NCBI RefSeq assembly: GCF_003308995.1
Contig: NZ_QFFJ01000001.1
Span: 3,534,001-3,598,000, forward strand
Source of the DNA: Chitinophaga flava
Lineage (GTDB): Bacteria > Bacteroidota > Bacteroidia > Chitinophagales > Chitinophagaceae
DNA: 64,000 nucleotides
Reading direction: 5' to 3'
Position 1 is the first letter of the stretch, and each line of letters begins with the position of its first letter. Under the pieces are notes generated by a model that searched no databases, had not been told where the DNA came from, and worked only from the letters and a program-made list of their open reading frames with translations. Shown here in pieces: positions 34,247 to 44,781 of this stretch. The position numbers and the translations under genes were made by a program.

Positions 34247-36637
34247 ATGCTTCTCCGTTACATACAGATCGCTTTCAGAAATATGCGCCGGCAAAGGCTG
34301 TTTGCCTTTATTAATATTGCCGGCCTGGCATTAAGCATGGCTGTATGCCTGATGGTATTGAAGTCTACTAAAAAGAATTTCAGCTACGATAAATTCCATC
34401 CGGCCACCTCGAGAACCTGGAGGATTACCTCACAGGCCACTACTCAGGACGGAAAACACTATCATATGGCCAGTACACCACTGCCACTGGCAACGGTGCT
34501 GCATCAGGATTACGCCCTCACAGAAGCAGAAGTGCGTGTGTATAGTGTGCTGCATGGCAATGTGATCAATGGAAAGAAGAAATTACCTGTCAATGGTGCT
34601 TTTACAGAGCCATCTTTTTTCAATGTCTTCGGCTTTAAACTGGAAAGTGGTGATCCGGCTACAGCACTAAGCACACCTAATAGTATTGTACTCGGAGAAG
34701 ATGCCGCCAGAAAGATTTTCGGTAACCAACAGGCAATGGGTAAGACTGTACATTTTGAAATACTGGGAGATTATATTGTTACCGGTATTCTTGCGCCTGC
34801 ACCGGGTTTGACTCATATCAACTATGAGGCTTATGCTTCCCTGTCTTCTGTGTCTGCACTGGAACAGCAGAAAGTGCTGCCGGAGCGGTTGCAGAACTGG
34901 AATAATGTACAGGATGCCTATACTTATGTTGTTTTAAAACCCGGTGTAAACAAAGCTTCACTTTCTACTGCATTGGAATTTTTGTCTGAAAAATATTACC
35001 AGCCTGCTTCCAAAGGGATTGGCAGTATCACTTTTGAAAAACAAGCACTGAGCAGTATCACCCCTTCTCAGGAACTATATAATGACATGAGAGGTGGCCA
35101 GCCCTGGGGGAAAGTACTGGCCGAAATAGCCGTGGGACTTGCATTGCTGCTGTGTGCCTGCTTCAACTATACCAACCTGTCTATTGTTCGCTCATTGCAA
35201 CGGGCGCGTGAAGTAGGTGTCCGTAAAGTTAACGGAGCTAAACGTTCGCAGGTGTTTATGCAATTTATTGTAGAATCTGTGGTGATGTGTCTGTTGTCAT
35301 TAATACTGGCGATGGGGTTACTGGTGCTGATGGAATCGTATACCCATGTAGGTATTGGATTTTTATCAGGTGAAAGGTTTGATATTGTACTGATGGGGTG
35401 GTTCCTGGTGTTTAGCTTGTTAACAGGTGTGCTGGCAGGCGTCATTCCTGCCTGGGCTTTGTCTTCCTTCCAGCCAGCGAGGGTGCTGAAAAATATTGTA
35501 GACATCAAACTTTTTGGAGGGTTGGGATTGCGGAAGACGCTAATCGTGATTCAGTTTTCGCTTTCAATGACAGCGATCATATTTTTTGTGACCGTTTACC
35601 GCCAGTTTTCTTTTAAAGAGGCCTTTGATATGGGATTTGCCCGTAACAATATACTGAATGTGCCATTGGCCGATGTAGACTTTCAGCTGATGAAAGATCG
35701 GTTAATGCAGGTGAAAGGAGTAGAGGCCGCCACTGCCAGTTCAGGTACCCTGGGCATGCCCAACCAGAGCGGTTTTCTGCAAGCCCGTACCGCACTGGAT
35801 GGCAACCGTATGGAGCTGGGCTACTACGCCGGTGATGCCGATTTTCTGAAACTGATGCAGCTCAGATTGCTGGCAGGGTCCGGATTTCCGGCAGCAGCTT
35901 CCCAAAGCAAAGAGCAGTATATCATCGTTAACGAACGATTGGTAGCGGCCATGAATCTGAAAACACCAGCAGATGCTATCGGTAAAACCTTATGGCTGAC
36001 AGATTCCACAGCGGTGAGTATCATTGGAGTAGTGAAAGATTTCAATTATCAACCCATAGAAATGCCTGTACTGCCAATGACTATACGCTTCGTACCACAG
36101 CAATTCAAACAGCTGCAGGTGCTGGTGAATACACAGGATAAAGACCAGGTAATGGCGGGTATTAAACAAGCCTGGGTGGAAATGCATCCTGGTGAGATAT
36201 TTTCCGCATCCTGGATGAATGATGAACTGATCGAACGTACCAGTGGGAAAGAACCTATATCCGGACTCGCGGTGCTGGTATTTATGATCACTGTGATCGC
36301 TGCCCTGGGTCTATTGGGTGTGGTCTCATATACGACCTTTACCCGTAAGAAAGAGATAGGTATCCGTAAAGTGATGGGTGCTGGTGTACCAGGTCTGGTA
36401 ATGCTGCTTTCCAAAAACTATCTCCGCCTGATTGTATTGGCTGGTATTATAGCCTTGCCATTGGGTTACCTGGGAAGTACCTTATTCCTTCAGCTCTTTG
36501 CCAACCGCATTAGCATAGGATTTTTTACGCTGGCAGGCAGCTTTGCAGCTTTGCTGGCAATTGCCCTGTTGGCCATTATTTCGCAAACATGGCGTGCTGC
36601 GGATGCCAACCCGGCGAATGTATTGAGAAATGACTAA
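34247..36637 (+). CDS. MacB/FtsX-like ABC permease 2 of 5
   Basis: A 796-residue paralog starting 10 bases after permease 1, with the same two-FtsX-block layout. The first coupling motif reads REVGVRKVNGAKRSQVFMQF (about residue 315), with Asn where the others have Leu or Ile. The second is KKEIGIRKVMGAGVPGLVMLL (about 700). The first periplasmic domain differs strongly in sequence from its neighbours. Confidence 0.9.
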   Translation: MLLRYIQIAFRNMRRQRLFAFINIAGLALSMAVCLMVLKSTKKNFSYDKFHPATSRTWRITSQATTQDGKHYHMASTPLPLATVLHQDYALTEAEVRVYSVLHGNVINGKKKLPVNGAFTEPSFFNVFGFKLESGDPATALSTPNSIVLGEDAARKIFGNQQAMGKTVHFEILGDYIVTGILAPAPGLTHINYEAYASLSSVSALEQQKVLPERLQNWNNVQDAYTYVVLKPGVNKASLSTALEFLSEKYYQPASKGIGSITFEKQALSSITPSQELYNDMRGGQPWGKVLAEIAVGLALLLCACFNYTNLSIVRSLQRAREVGVRKVNGAKRSQVFMQFIVESVVMCLLSLILAMGLLVLMESYTHVGIGFLSGERFDIVLMGWFLVFSLLTGVLAGVIPAWALSSFQPARVLKNIVDIKLFGGLGLRKTLIVIQFSLSMTAIIFFVTVYRQFSFKEAFDMGFARNNILNVPLADVDFQLMKDRLMQVKGVEAATASSGTLGMPNQSGFLQARTALDGNRMELGYYAGDADFLKLMQLRLLAGSGFPAAASQSKEQYIIVNERLVAAMNLKTPADAIGKTLWLTDSTAVSIIGVVKDFNYQPIEMPVLPMTIRFVPQQFKQLQVLVNTQDKDQVMAGIKQAWVEMHPGEIFSASWMNDELIERTSGKEPISGLAVLVFMITVIAALGLLGVVSYTTFTRKKEIGIRKVMGAGVPGLVMLLSKNYLRLIVLAGIIALPLGYLGSTLFLQLFANRISIGFFTLAGSFAALLAIALLAIISQTWRAADANPANVLRND

Positions 36638-36729
36638 AATAATTATAAAAGAGAATAACAAGTGAACAGCAAATCAGAGTGTGTATCTACGCGCCCTGCT
36701 TTTTAAAATAATCTTTTAAATCATTGCGC

Positions 36730-39135
36730 ATGTTTGGAAGTTATATCAAGATTGCCTGGAGAAATTTACTAAAACAGAAAGTGTTTGCAGCCGTGAATGT
36801 AGTAGGTATGAGTGCCGCTATCTGTGCGGCCTTATTGCTGTCACTCACGGCCTATCGGGAATGGACATACGATGATTTTCAGGTGAATAAAGAACATATT
36901 TACCAGTTATACCGGGAAGATGGTACTGCTAAGGGTATGAGGATAGGTACCAGCTTTGCAGAGCCCATGGCAGATGTACTCCGGAAGGAGGTACAGGGAG
37001 TGAAACATGTTTCCCGTATAGGCGGTGGCGATATGCCAGTAAGATACAACGGCAAACATATTTACTTTGATGTGGAAATGGTGGACGCCGATTTCCTGAA
37101 GATGTTTTCTTTCCGCTTGTTGCAGGGTAACGTTTCTACAGCGTTGCAACAGCCGGACCAACTGGTACTGACACAAAAGACTGCCCGGGCGCTCTTCAAT
37201 CAGGAAGATCCGGTAGGTAAAACAGTAGAAGTCAATATCGACAATCAATGGCGTCCCTTTATCGTTTCAGCAGTGGCAGCGAATGTACCGGATAACTCCA
37301 GTATTATGTTTGAAGCCCTGGTCCGATTTGAAAATGTGGATGACTATGCCACTATCCGCAACAACTGGAATATGGGCAATTATCCTCTGATGGTGGAAGT
37401 GGAAGCTTCCGTTACTACAGCGGCATTCGAAAAGAGCCTGGTGCCTGTAACGAACAAATATTACGCGGGAAATATCGAAGAGCTGAAAAAGAATGGTGGA
37501 ATACCCAATAAAGACGGGGTATTGATACGGATGAACGGAATTCCTCTGAATGAGTTTCATCTTAATACCCTCAGCTCTTTCAGCAATGGTCTGAATCCAT
37601 TTTATCCCTGGCTGATGGTGATTCTGGCAGTCCTGATTATTGGCATCGCTTGTATCAACTTTATTAACCTGTCTATCGCCAGATCGTTTACCCGTGGCAG
37701 TGAGATCGGCCTGAGAAAAGCGCTGGGGGCCATGGACAGACAATTGTTGTTTCAGTTCTGGAGTGAGGCTTTTCTGCTTTGTTTTATTTCACTGATACTT
37801 AGTTTATTGTTGACGATACTGCTGATGCCATATTACAACGCCACTTTCAACCATGAGCTGAGTCTCCGGCTTTTCAGTAATATCTGGCTGGTACTGGGAG
37901 CTGCATTTATTTTCTTTATGGTGACATTGCTGGCGGGTGGATATCCAGCCTGGAAAGTAGCCAGACTGAATATTATTCAGGTGCTGAAAGGTAAACTGAG
38001 CCTGGCTAAAGGCAATGGTGTACGTAATGGGTTGATCATCGTTCAGTTTATTGTGGCTGCCTTGCTGATCAGCTGCACGGCTGTTATCTGGCAGCAGCTT
38101 GATTTCATACAATCGACACCGTTAGGATTTAATACTACACAAGTGATCAGTATACCGGGCGATAATGCATCGCCGCAGGTTATTGCATCGCTGCGCAGCA
38201 GACTGGCCGGAGAAGCGGACGTAGAGAGTGTGTCAGGTAGTATGCTGAACCTGGGGCTGGGTAAAGACGGCTCTTCCGGCAATTGGTACCGGGGATTTAC
38301 CTATAAAGGCAGTCACATTAACACACAATGTATCATAGTAGATTACGATTACGCACGTACGCTGGATCTCAAAATGGTGGCGGGTCGTGATTTCTCCCGC
38401 AATTTTGGAGCAGACACCACTGGTGTGGTGATCAACGAACAAATGGCGAAACTGCTGGGAGAAAAAGACCTGATAGGTGCTGTTATTACACCCAGCGATG
38501 TCCCACTGCATGTGATCGGGGTGGTGAAAGATTACCATTTTGAGTCACTGCGTAAAAAGATTGATCCGCTGATGATGGTTATGACCATTACTCCACATTC
38601 CAACTATGTCTTTGTAAAAGTAAATACCCGCAATCCGGTAGCCACGCTGAAACATATCTCAGCCATATGGAAAGATATTAACCCGCTGGCTAAAAATGAT
38701 CCCAGTTTTCTGGATGAAAACACCAACAGGCTGTACCGCCAGGAAGCCCGTTTCTCAAAAATATTTATGAGTGGAGCCGTACTGGCTATCGTGATCTCCT
38801 GTATGGGCCTGTTTGCTATTGCTGTACTGGTGATGGCTCAGCGCCAAAAGGAAATCGGTATCCGTAAGGTATTGGGAGCTTCTGTAGGTGGAATTGTATT
38901 GCTGCTCTCAAAAGATTTTCTGAAGCTGGTGCTGATAGCGGTATTGATTGCTACTCCTTTATCCTGGTACCTGATGCAGCAATGGCTGCAAAGGTTCGAG
39001 TTTCATGTAAATATCCATTGGTGGCTTTTTGCAATGGTTGGCCTGATGGCTGTTATCATTGCCTTGGCCACTACCAGCCTGCAAACAATAAAAGCTGCAT
39101 TGGCCAATCCTGTTGATAGCCTCAAGCGTGATTAA
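36730..39135 (+). CDS. MacB/FtsX-like ABC permease 3 of 5
   Basis: About 801 residues from ATG 36730 (FGSYIKIAWRNLLKQKVFAAV). First FtsX block near 290-420 (GSEIGLRKALGAMDRQLLFQFW), second near 675-800 (QKEIGIRKVLGASVGGIVLLLSKDF). It is separated from permease 2 by 92 bases, the largest gap between permeases, where an extra promoter could sit; no good one is seen. Confidence 0.9.
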   Translation: MFGSYIKIAWRNLLKQKVFAAVNVVGMSAAICAALLLSLTAYREWTYDDFQVNKEHIYQLYREDGTAKGMRIGTSFAEPMADVLRKEVQGVKHVSRIGGGDMPVRYNGKHIYFDVEMVDADFLKMFSFRLLQGNVSTALQQPDQLVLTQKTARALFNQEDPVGKTVEVNIDNQWRPFIVSAVAANVPDNSSIMFEALVRFENVDDYATIRNNWNMGNYPLMVEVEASVTTAAFEKSLVPVTNKYYAGNIEELKKNGGIPNKDGVLIRMNGIPLNEFHLNTLSSFSNGLNPFYPWLMVILAVLIIGIACINFINLSIARSFTRGSEIGLRKALGAMDRQLLFQFWSEAFLLCFISLILSLLLTILLMPYYNATFNHELSLRLFSNIWLVLGAAFIFFMVTLLAGGYPAWKVARLNIIQVLKGKLSLAKGNGVRNGLIIVQFIVAALLISCTAVIWQQLDFIQSTPLGFNTTQVISIPGDNASPQVIASLRSRLAGEADVESVSGSMLNLGLGKDGSSGNWYRGFTYKGSHINTQCIIVDYDYARTLDLKMVAGRDFSRNFGADTTGVVINEQMAKLLGEKDLIGAVITPSDVPLHVIGVVKDYHFESLRKKIDPLMMVMTITPHSNYVFVKVNTRNPVATLKHISAIWKDINPLAKNDPSFLDENTNRLYRQEARFSKIFMSGAVLAIVISCMGLFAIAVLVMAQRQKEIGIRKVLGASVGGIVLLLSKDFLKLVLIAVLIATPLSWYLMQQWLQRFEFHVNIHWWLFAMVGLMAVIIALATTSLQTIKAALANPVDSLKRD

Positions 39136-39156
39136 AACCAATAAAATTCTAAATCG

Positions 39157-41550
39157 ATGTGGAAGAATTACCTGAAGATAGCTGCGAAGAATCTGTTGAA
39201 ACGGAAGTTGTATACGGGTATTAACGTATTCGGACTGGCAACGGGGATCGCTTGTTTTATTCTGTTGTCTTTATACCTGGAAAACGAATGGACTTACGAT
39301 AGCTGGTATAAAAACGCGAATGAGTTATACCGTATTCGTATGGACTATGGTGAAAAAGGGGAGAAGATAATGCAGATAGCCGTGACGCCGAATATATTGG
39401 CTACTACCATCAAACCCCTGCCGGAAATCAAAAAGCTCGCGCGGGTATTCCCAAGAGAAGTAACGGTACAGTATGGCGACAAGAGCTGGAATGAAAACCG
39501 CTTTGTATATGCTGATGCTCCTTTTTTTGAAATGTTTTCTTTCCGGCTATTGTCCGGTAATGCTGCCAATGTGCTGAACGGGCCTAATATGGTTGTGCTC
39601 ACAGCCTCTATGGCAAAAAAATATTTCGGTGATGTAGAGCCCATTGGTAAAACATTACAAATCAATGGTACACGGGCGTTACAGGTAACAGGTGTGGTAG
39701 CCGATGTGCCAGCTAATAGCCACCTGAAATTTGATTTTGTAGCCAGCTACAGCACCCTGCAACTCCAGGAGCAGTGGGGATCTGCCAATTACTACACCTA
39801 TGTGCAGGTTGGTAATCCGGCTCAGTTAGGAAGTCTGCAGACCAGCCTGAGCCAGATCGCCAGGCAGCAGTTGAGTGAAAGCGATATAAAAAATGGCGCC
39901 ATCTTCAATTTTGTTCCGGAGCCGGTTACTGACATTCATCTGCATTCTGCTGCCAGTGCTGCTACTGAAGATGCCGGAGATGTCCGCTACAACTATATTT
40001 TCGGGCTGATAGGCGTCATGCTGCTGGTAATAGCTTGTGTTAACTTTATGAACCTGGCCACGGCCCGTTCCTCCGAAAGAAGCAGGGAAGTGGGTGTCCG
40101 TAAGGCTTTGGGTGCCCAACGTTCGCAGCTTTTCTGGCAGTTTATGATGGAATCAGCCTTGCTCACCGGAATAGCCCTGGTGATAGGACTGTTGCTGGCA
40201 GGCCTGTTATTGCCTGCATTTAATCAACTCACAGATACAAGACTTCAATTAGGTGGCGCCAGCGGATACCGTATTTACGGCATATTGGTGGGGATCTTTT
40301 TCCTGGTGGCTTTTGTTACGGGTATCTATCCGGCGTTGTTCCTCTCTGGTTTCCGACCGGTGCAGGTGCTGAAAGGTTCTATGACAGCCACTCCACAGGG
40401 CAGGAGTATCCGTAAATCATTGGTGGTATTTCAGTTTGCGGCATCTGTATTCTTTATCATCTGTACGCTGGTAGTGCAACAGCAAATGCTGTTTATTCAG
40501 CATAAGAAGCTGGGGATGGACCGGTCTGAAGTACTAGTGCTGGATGGTTTCAAAGCAGGCAGCAATGCCATGGAAGCCTTTAAAAACAGGCTGCTTCAAC
40601 TCACCGGTATATTGTATGTAACAGCATCTGCTGACTCTCCTGTCTCCATCCAGGGTGGTTACACCATTGACCATGTAGAAGAGCATCAGCCGGGTTTCAC
40701 CCTCAGCATTGCAGCGGTGCCGGTGGAAAAAGATTATCTGAAAACAGTAGGTATCTCATTGTTGGCTGGTGAAGATCTCACCAGAGGTGACATCGCTGAT
40801 GTTACTAAAGAAAAAAATGAAGAGCGTACGTATCATTTTTTCCTGAATGAAACAGCCAGCAAAAGACTGGGATGGTCACCTGAAGTGGCTGTGGGAAAGA
40901 GGATGTCGTTGAATGGCCGTAACGGAACGGTAAAGGGAGTGATGAAGGATTTTCATTTTGCTTCCATGAAAAACAAAATCGAACCTATCATCGTATTCCC
41001 CGAATATGAATGGTTGCGGCAGATATTTATCAAAACAAGTGGTAAAGACAAACAACAACTGATAGCAGGCATTGAAGGACTTTGGAAAGAAATGCAGCCG
41101 GGAGTTCCTTTTGATTATCATTTCCTGGATGATGATTTTAATAGATTGTATAAGTCGGAATACCGTGTAGGAAAGGTGCTGGGAATATTTGCCGGTGTGG
41201 TGATGCTGGTGTCCTGCCTGGGATTGTTGGGGCTGGCTGCATTGACTACACAACAACGTACCCGTGAGATTGGTATCCGTAAGGTGTTGGGTGCTTCTGT
41301 GGGTAGTGTGGTGACCATGTTGTCGAAAGATTTTATCAGATTGGTACTGATTGCTTTGCTGATTGCGGCGCCGCTGGCCTGGTATGCTGCAGGCAACTGG
41401 CTCAATGCTTTTGCCTATCATGCTTCCCTGAGTATATGGCTGTTTCTGATGGCGGGCTTGATGGCGGTAGTGGTGGCTTTGCTCACCGTCAGCCTGCAGT
41501 CGGTGAAAGCAGCCTTGATGAATCCGGTTAATAGTCTCAAATCAGAATAA
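39157..41550 (+). CDS. MacB/FtsX-like ABC permease 4 of 5
   Basis: A 797-residue paralog, 21 bases after permease 3. N-terminus WKNYLKIAAKNLLKRKLYTGI. The coupling motifs SREVGVRKALGAQRSQLFWQF (about residue 310) and TREIGIRKVLGASVGSVVTML (about 705) are both intact. It resembles permease 1 most in its second FtsX block. Confidence 0.9.
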   Translation: MWKNYLKIAAKNLLKRKLYTGINVFGLATGIACFILLSLYLENEWTYDSWYKNANELYRIRMDYGEKGEKIMQIAVTPNILATTIKPLPEIKKLARVFPREVTVQYGDKSWNENRFVYADAPFFEMFSFRLLSGNAANVLNGPNMVVLTASMAKKYFGDVEPIGKTLQINGTRALQVTGVVADVPANSHLKFDFVASYSTLQLQEQWGSANYYTYVQVGNPAQLGSLQTSLSQIARQQLSESDIKNGAIFNFVPEPVTDIHLHSAASAATEDAGDVRYNYIFGLIGVMLLVIACVNFMNLATARSSERSREVGVRKALGAQRSQLFWQFMMESALLTGIALVIGLLLAGLLLPAFNQLTDTRLQLGGASGYRIYGILVGIFFLVAFVTGIYPALFLSGFRPVQVLKGSMTATPQGRSIRKSLVVFQFAASVFFIICTLVVQQQMLFIQHKKLGMDRSEVLVLDGFKAGSNAMEAFKNRLLQLTGILYVTASADSPVSIQGGYTIDHVEEHQPGFTLSIAAVPVEKDYLKTVGISLLAGEDLTRGDIADVTKEKNEERTYHFFLNETASKRLGWSPEVAVGKRMSLNGRNGTVKGVMKDFHFASMKNKIEPIIVFPEYEWLRQIFIKTSGKDKQQLIAGIEGLWKEMQPGVPFDYHFLDDDFNRLYKSEYRVGKVLGIFAGVVMLVSCLGLLGLAALTTQQRTREIGIRKVLGASVGSVVTMLSKDFIRLVLIALLIAAPLAWYAAGNWLNAFAYHASLSIWLFLMAGLMAVVVALLTVSLQSVKAALMNPVNSLKSE

Positions 41551-41559
41551 AGAATTACT

Positions 41560-43968
41560 ATGTTTCGAAATTATCTCCTGGTGGCTGTCAGAAATATCTG
41601 GCGTAATAAAATGTTTTCGCTGTTAAATATGCTGGGGCTGGTAGTCGGTATCAGTGCAGCGCTGGTAGTATGTCTGGTGGTATGGTATGAGGCCGGTTTT
41701 AACAAGCAACAACAAAATAAAGACCGTATTTACAGGATAGTGTCTACCATCTGTTTCTCAGGAGATAGCGTTAGAAACAGTGGAGTAACGGTACCGGTAG
41801 TACAGGTGGTGAGAGAAAACATTCCACAGGTAGAAAAGACAATTCATTTTTTTACAGATGATATCACAGGTAGAATTACAGTAGATGGTAAGGATTTTAG
41901 AAACAAGGAAGATATCATTTTTGCGGATTCCTCATATATGGATATGATGGGATATCAGTGGTTGAGTGGATCGCCGGCCACCGCGCTGAAACAGCCTTTT
42001 TCAGTGGTGTTGACAAAAGACAAGGCAGATACCTATTTCCCGGGGCTTTCGCCGGCAGCTGTCATGGGAAAAGAGATTGTTTACGATGATTCCATCAGGA
42101 CAACAGTAACTGGTGTGGTGGCTGATTTACCTTACCGCACTGATTTCTGGTTCAGGGAAATAGTATCTATGTCAACGGTTTATGCCAGCCAATACCGGAA
42201 AGACGTCTATGCTGTCGATAACTGGACGAACACCAGTTCATCCAGCCAGTTGCTGGTAAAGCTGAAAGTAGGAGCCGATCCGAAACAAGCGACTGCCTTG
42301 TTGGCTAAATATATGGAATTGCACAATGATAAAAGTTCCCGGACATCCCTGTGGTTGCAGCCTTTAGAGGATATTCACTTCAATAGGAACTATTATGCCT
42401 ATAAAAGGACTGCAGACAGGCAGCAGTTGTATATGTTGTCACTGGTAGCAGTAGCATTATTAATCCTGGCGGTGATCAATTTTATCAATCTGACAACAGC
42501 ACAGGCAGCCCGCAGGGCTAAAGAAACCGGCATCCGTAAAGCTATCGGTGGTACAATGCGGCAGCTGATGGTGCAGTTTATGGGAGAAACTTTTGTGCTC
42601 ACCTTTGTGTCCGCGACAATGTCATTGTTGATAGCACCTTTGCTGGTAAAGAGTTTTCACGGCTTTCTGCCGGAAGACCTGCCTGCCATGCAATTGTATT
42701 CCTGGCCGGTATTGCTGTTTTTATTGTTGCTGGCGGTAGTGGTAGCATTGTTGTCTGGTATTTACCCGGCGTATGTGTTAGCTCGTTTTCAGCCGGTAAT
42801 GGTGCTGAAATCACAGACGGGCACTGTGGGAAACAAAGCATGGTTGCGACAAACACTGACTGCTACTCAGTTTATGGTGGCCCAGTTTTTTGTTATTGCC
42901 ACATTGATTGTCAGTAAACAGATTCATTATTCGTTGAATAAAGATCTTGGTTTCCGTAAGGATGCTATTCTTACCGTTGCTACACCGCCACGGGATGAGA
43001 ATAACAGCCTGCGCAACAGGCTGCAGGCAGGTATTGCCGCGCTGCCGGAAGTAGAAGAGGTGAGCTTGTCGAATCGTTCACCGATCATCAATGGTTTCAT
43101 GACCTCTGTCCTCGACCGCAAGGATGGCCGGAAGGCTATCGAGAAAGTAGTAGAAATGCGCTATGTGGACAGCTCTTATTTAAAGGTGTATCAGTTGAAA
43201 CTGCTGGCAGGAAGAAACCTGATGAATTCGGATACCGTGAGGGAATGGCTACTGAATGAAACTGCTGTCCGTGCTTTTGGTTTCAAGCGTCCGGAAGATG
43301 CAGTGGGGGAGCTCATTTCAGGGAAGCCGGTTGTAGGAGTGGTGAAAAACTTCAATGCTGGTAATCTGCATAGGGAGATCCCGGCGCTGGCGCTGGGCAG
43401 TGCTGCTGCCAAAAGCCATCGTACTTTGCATATACGGTTGCATGATGCCGGAGAAAAGGGTGTCGTCTGGAAAAATGGAATTGCCGGCATAGAAAAAGTA
43501 TGGAAAGAGATTTACCCAAGGGAAGAGTTCAGTTATGAGTTTCTGGATAAGACCATAGAAAATCTATATCGAAATGAACTGCGTATTGCAAGTTTATTGA
43601 ACTGGTGCTCAGGATTAGCTGTTTTTATCAGTGCATTAGGGCTACTAGGTTTAGTTGTTTTTACCACTAATCAGCGTACCCGGGAAATAGGGATACGAAA
43701 GGTACTGGGAGCAAGTGTATGGCAGGTGATCCGGTTGCTGACAAAGGACTTTATGAAGCCGGTCCTCGTGGCTTTTGTGCTGGCGGTGCCCCTTTCATGG
43801 TGGGTAATGGACAAGTGGCTGCAATCTTTTGTATACCGTACAAGTCTTAGTTGGTGGGTGTTTGCGGTGGGGGGAATGATAATGGTTGTATTGGCATTAA
43901 CCACTATGAGCATAAAAACGGTGCGGTCTGCTCTCAGTAACCCGGTAGATGCATTAAAAACTGAATAA
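41560..43968 (+). CDS. MacB/FtsX-like ABC permease 5 of 5
   Basis: An 802-residue paralog, 9 bases after permease 4. The first coupling motif is AKETGIRKAIGGTMRQLMVQF (Thr for Val, Gly for Ala), and the second is TREIGIRKVLGASVWQVIRLL. The periplasmic domain is the most divergent by eye. It is followed by an inverted repeat and then the second ATPase. Confidence 0.9.
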   Translation: MFRNYLLVAVRNIWRNKMFSLLNMLGLVVGISAALVVCLVVWYEAGFNKQQQNKDRIYRIVSTICFSGDSVRNSGVTVPVVQVVRENIPQVEKTIHFFTDDITGRITVDGKDFRNKEDIIFADSSYMDMMGYQWLSGSPATALKQPFSVVLTKDKADTYFPGLSPAAVMGKEIVYDDSIRTTVTGVVADLPYRTDFWFREIVSMSTVYASQYRKDVYAVDNWTNTSSSSQLLVKLKVGADPKQATALLAKYMELHNDKSSRTSLWLQPLEDIHFNRNYYAYKRTADRQQLYMLSLVAVALLILAVINFINLTTAQAARRAKETGIRKAIGGTMRQLMVQFMGETFVLTFVSATMSLLIAPLLVKSFHGFLPEDLPAMQLYSWPVLLFLLLLAVVVALLSGIYPAYVLARFQPVMVLKSQTGTVGNKAWLRQTLTATQFMVAQFFVIATLIVSKQIHYSLNKDLGFRKDAILTVATPPRDENNSLRNRLQAGIAALPEVEEVSLSNRSPIINGFMTSVLDRKDGRKAIEKVVEMRYVDSSYLKVYQLKLLAGRNLMNSDTVREWLLNETAVRAFGFKRPEDAVGELISGKPVVGVVKNFNAGNLHREIPALALGSAAAKSHRTLHIRLHDAGEKGVVWKNGIAGIEKVWKEIYPREEFSYEFLDKTIENLYRNELRIASLLNWCSGLAVFISALGLLGLVVFTTNQRTREIGIRKVLGASVWQVIRLLTKDFMKPVLVAFVLAVPLSWWVMDKWLQSFVYRTSLSWWVFAVGGMIMVVLALTTMSIKTVRSALSNPVDALKTE

Positions 43969-43981
43969 CAGAATGAAAAGA

Positions 43982-44014
43982 TCCGGCAAAATGCATTTAT
44001 ATTGCTTTGCCGGA
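43982..44014 (+). promoter_or_regulatory. Intra-operon stem-loop between permease 5 and the second ATPase
   Basis: TCCGGCAAA (43982-43990) and TTTGCCGGA (44006-44014) form a perfect 9-bp stem with a 15-base loop. No T tract follows (AATTGTT), so partial attenuation or an RNA-processing site is more likely than full termination. Confidence 0.5.
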
Positions 44015-44055
44015 AATTGTTAACAAGAAGCCTGAAATTTTAAAAAGCTACTATC

Positions 44056-44721
44056 ATGATACAACTGCAGAAAATATCCAAGCATTATCCGGTGGGATTT
44101 GGTAAAAATGAAATATTAAAAGACGTTGATCTCAACATTGGAGAGGGGGAATTTGTTTCTATAATGGGACCCTCCGGATCCGGTAAATCAACGCTGTTGC
44201 ATATACTGGGATTATTGGAAGAGCCTTCTGGCGGACAGTACCTGTTTCAGGGAGAGCGTGTAGATAAAATGAATGAAAAAAAACGTACGCAGTTACACCG
44301 TGATGCAATCGGTTTTGTGTTCCAGGCCTACCATCTCATTGATGAGCTGACTGTATATGAAAACATAGAAACCCCTTTACTGTATAAAAATCTGTCTGGT
44401 TCGGAAAGAAAGAGCAGGGTAGCGGATGTATTGGATCGTTTTAATATGGTGGCCAAAAAAGACCTGTTTCCTAATCAACTTTCCGGCGGACAGCAACAGC
44501 TGGTGGGCATTGCCCGCGCCATTGTCGCAGAACCCCGTGTGATCTTCGCAGATGAACCTACCGGAAACCTGCACTCTGACCAGGCCAGGGTGATCATGGA
44601 AATGTTTAAACACCTGAATGAGCAGGATAAGATTACCATTGTACAGGTAACCCACTCCGATGTGAATGCTACTTATGGCAACCGTATTATTCAGATCAGT
44701 GACGGGCAAATTCAGGGGTAG
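44056..44721 (+). CDS. MacB/LolD-type ABC transporter ATPase (second copy, D-loop variant)
   Basis: A 221-residue ATPase with Walker A GPSGSGKST (about 39), Q-loop VFQAYHLIDELTVYENIETPL and signature LSGGQQQLVGIARA, in which Leu replaces the usual Arg. In Walker B plus D-loop, ADEPTGNLHSDQ, His replaces the D-loop Asp of the first copy. The switch His is in VTHSD. It is clearly a paralog, not a duplicate, of the first ATPase. It probably works with the downstream TolC and second adaptor, or with some of the five permeases. Confidence 0.92.
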   Translation: MIQLQKISKHYPVGFGKNEILKDVDLNIGEGEFVSIMGPSGSGKSTLLHILGLLEEPSGGQYLFQGERVDKMNEKKRTQLHRDAIGFVFQAYHLIDELTVYENIETPLLYKNLSGSERKSRVADVLDRFNMVAKKDLFPNQLSGGQQQLVGIARAIVAEPRVIFADEPTGNLHSDQARVIMEMFKHLNEQDKITIVQVTHSDVNATYGNRIIQISDGQIQG

Positions 44722-44781
44722 CAGGAAGGATTCTTTTATAAATCTGTAAAAAAAAGAGTATGTTGTATCAGCAATTAGTGG

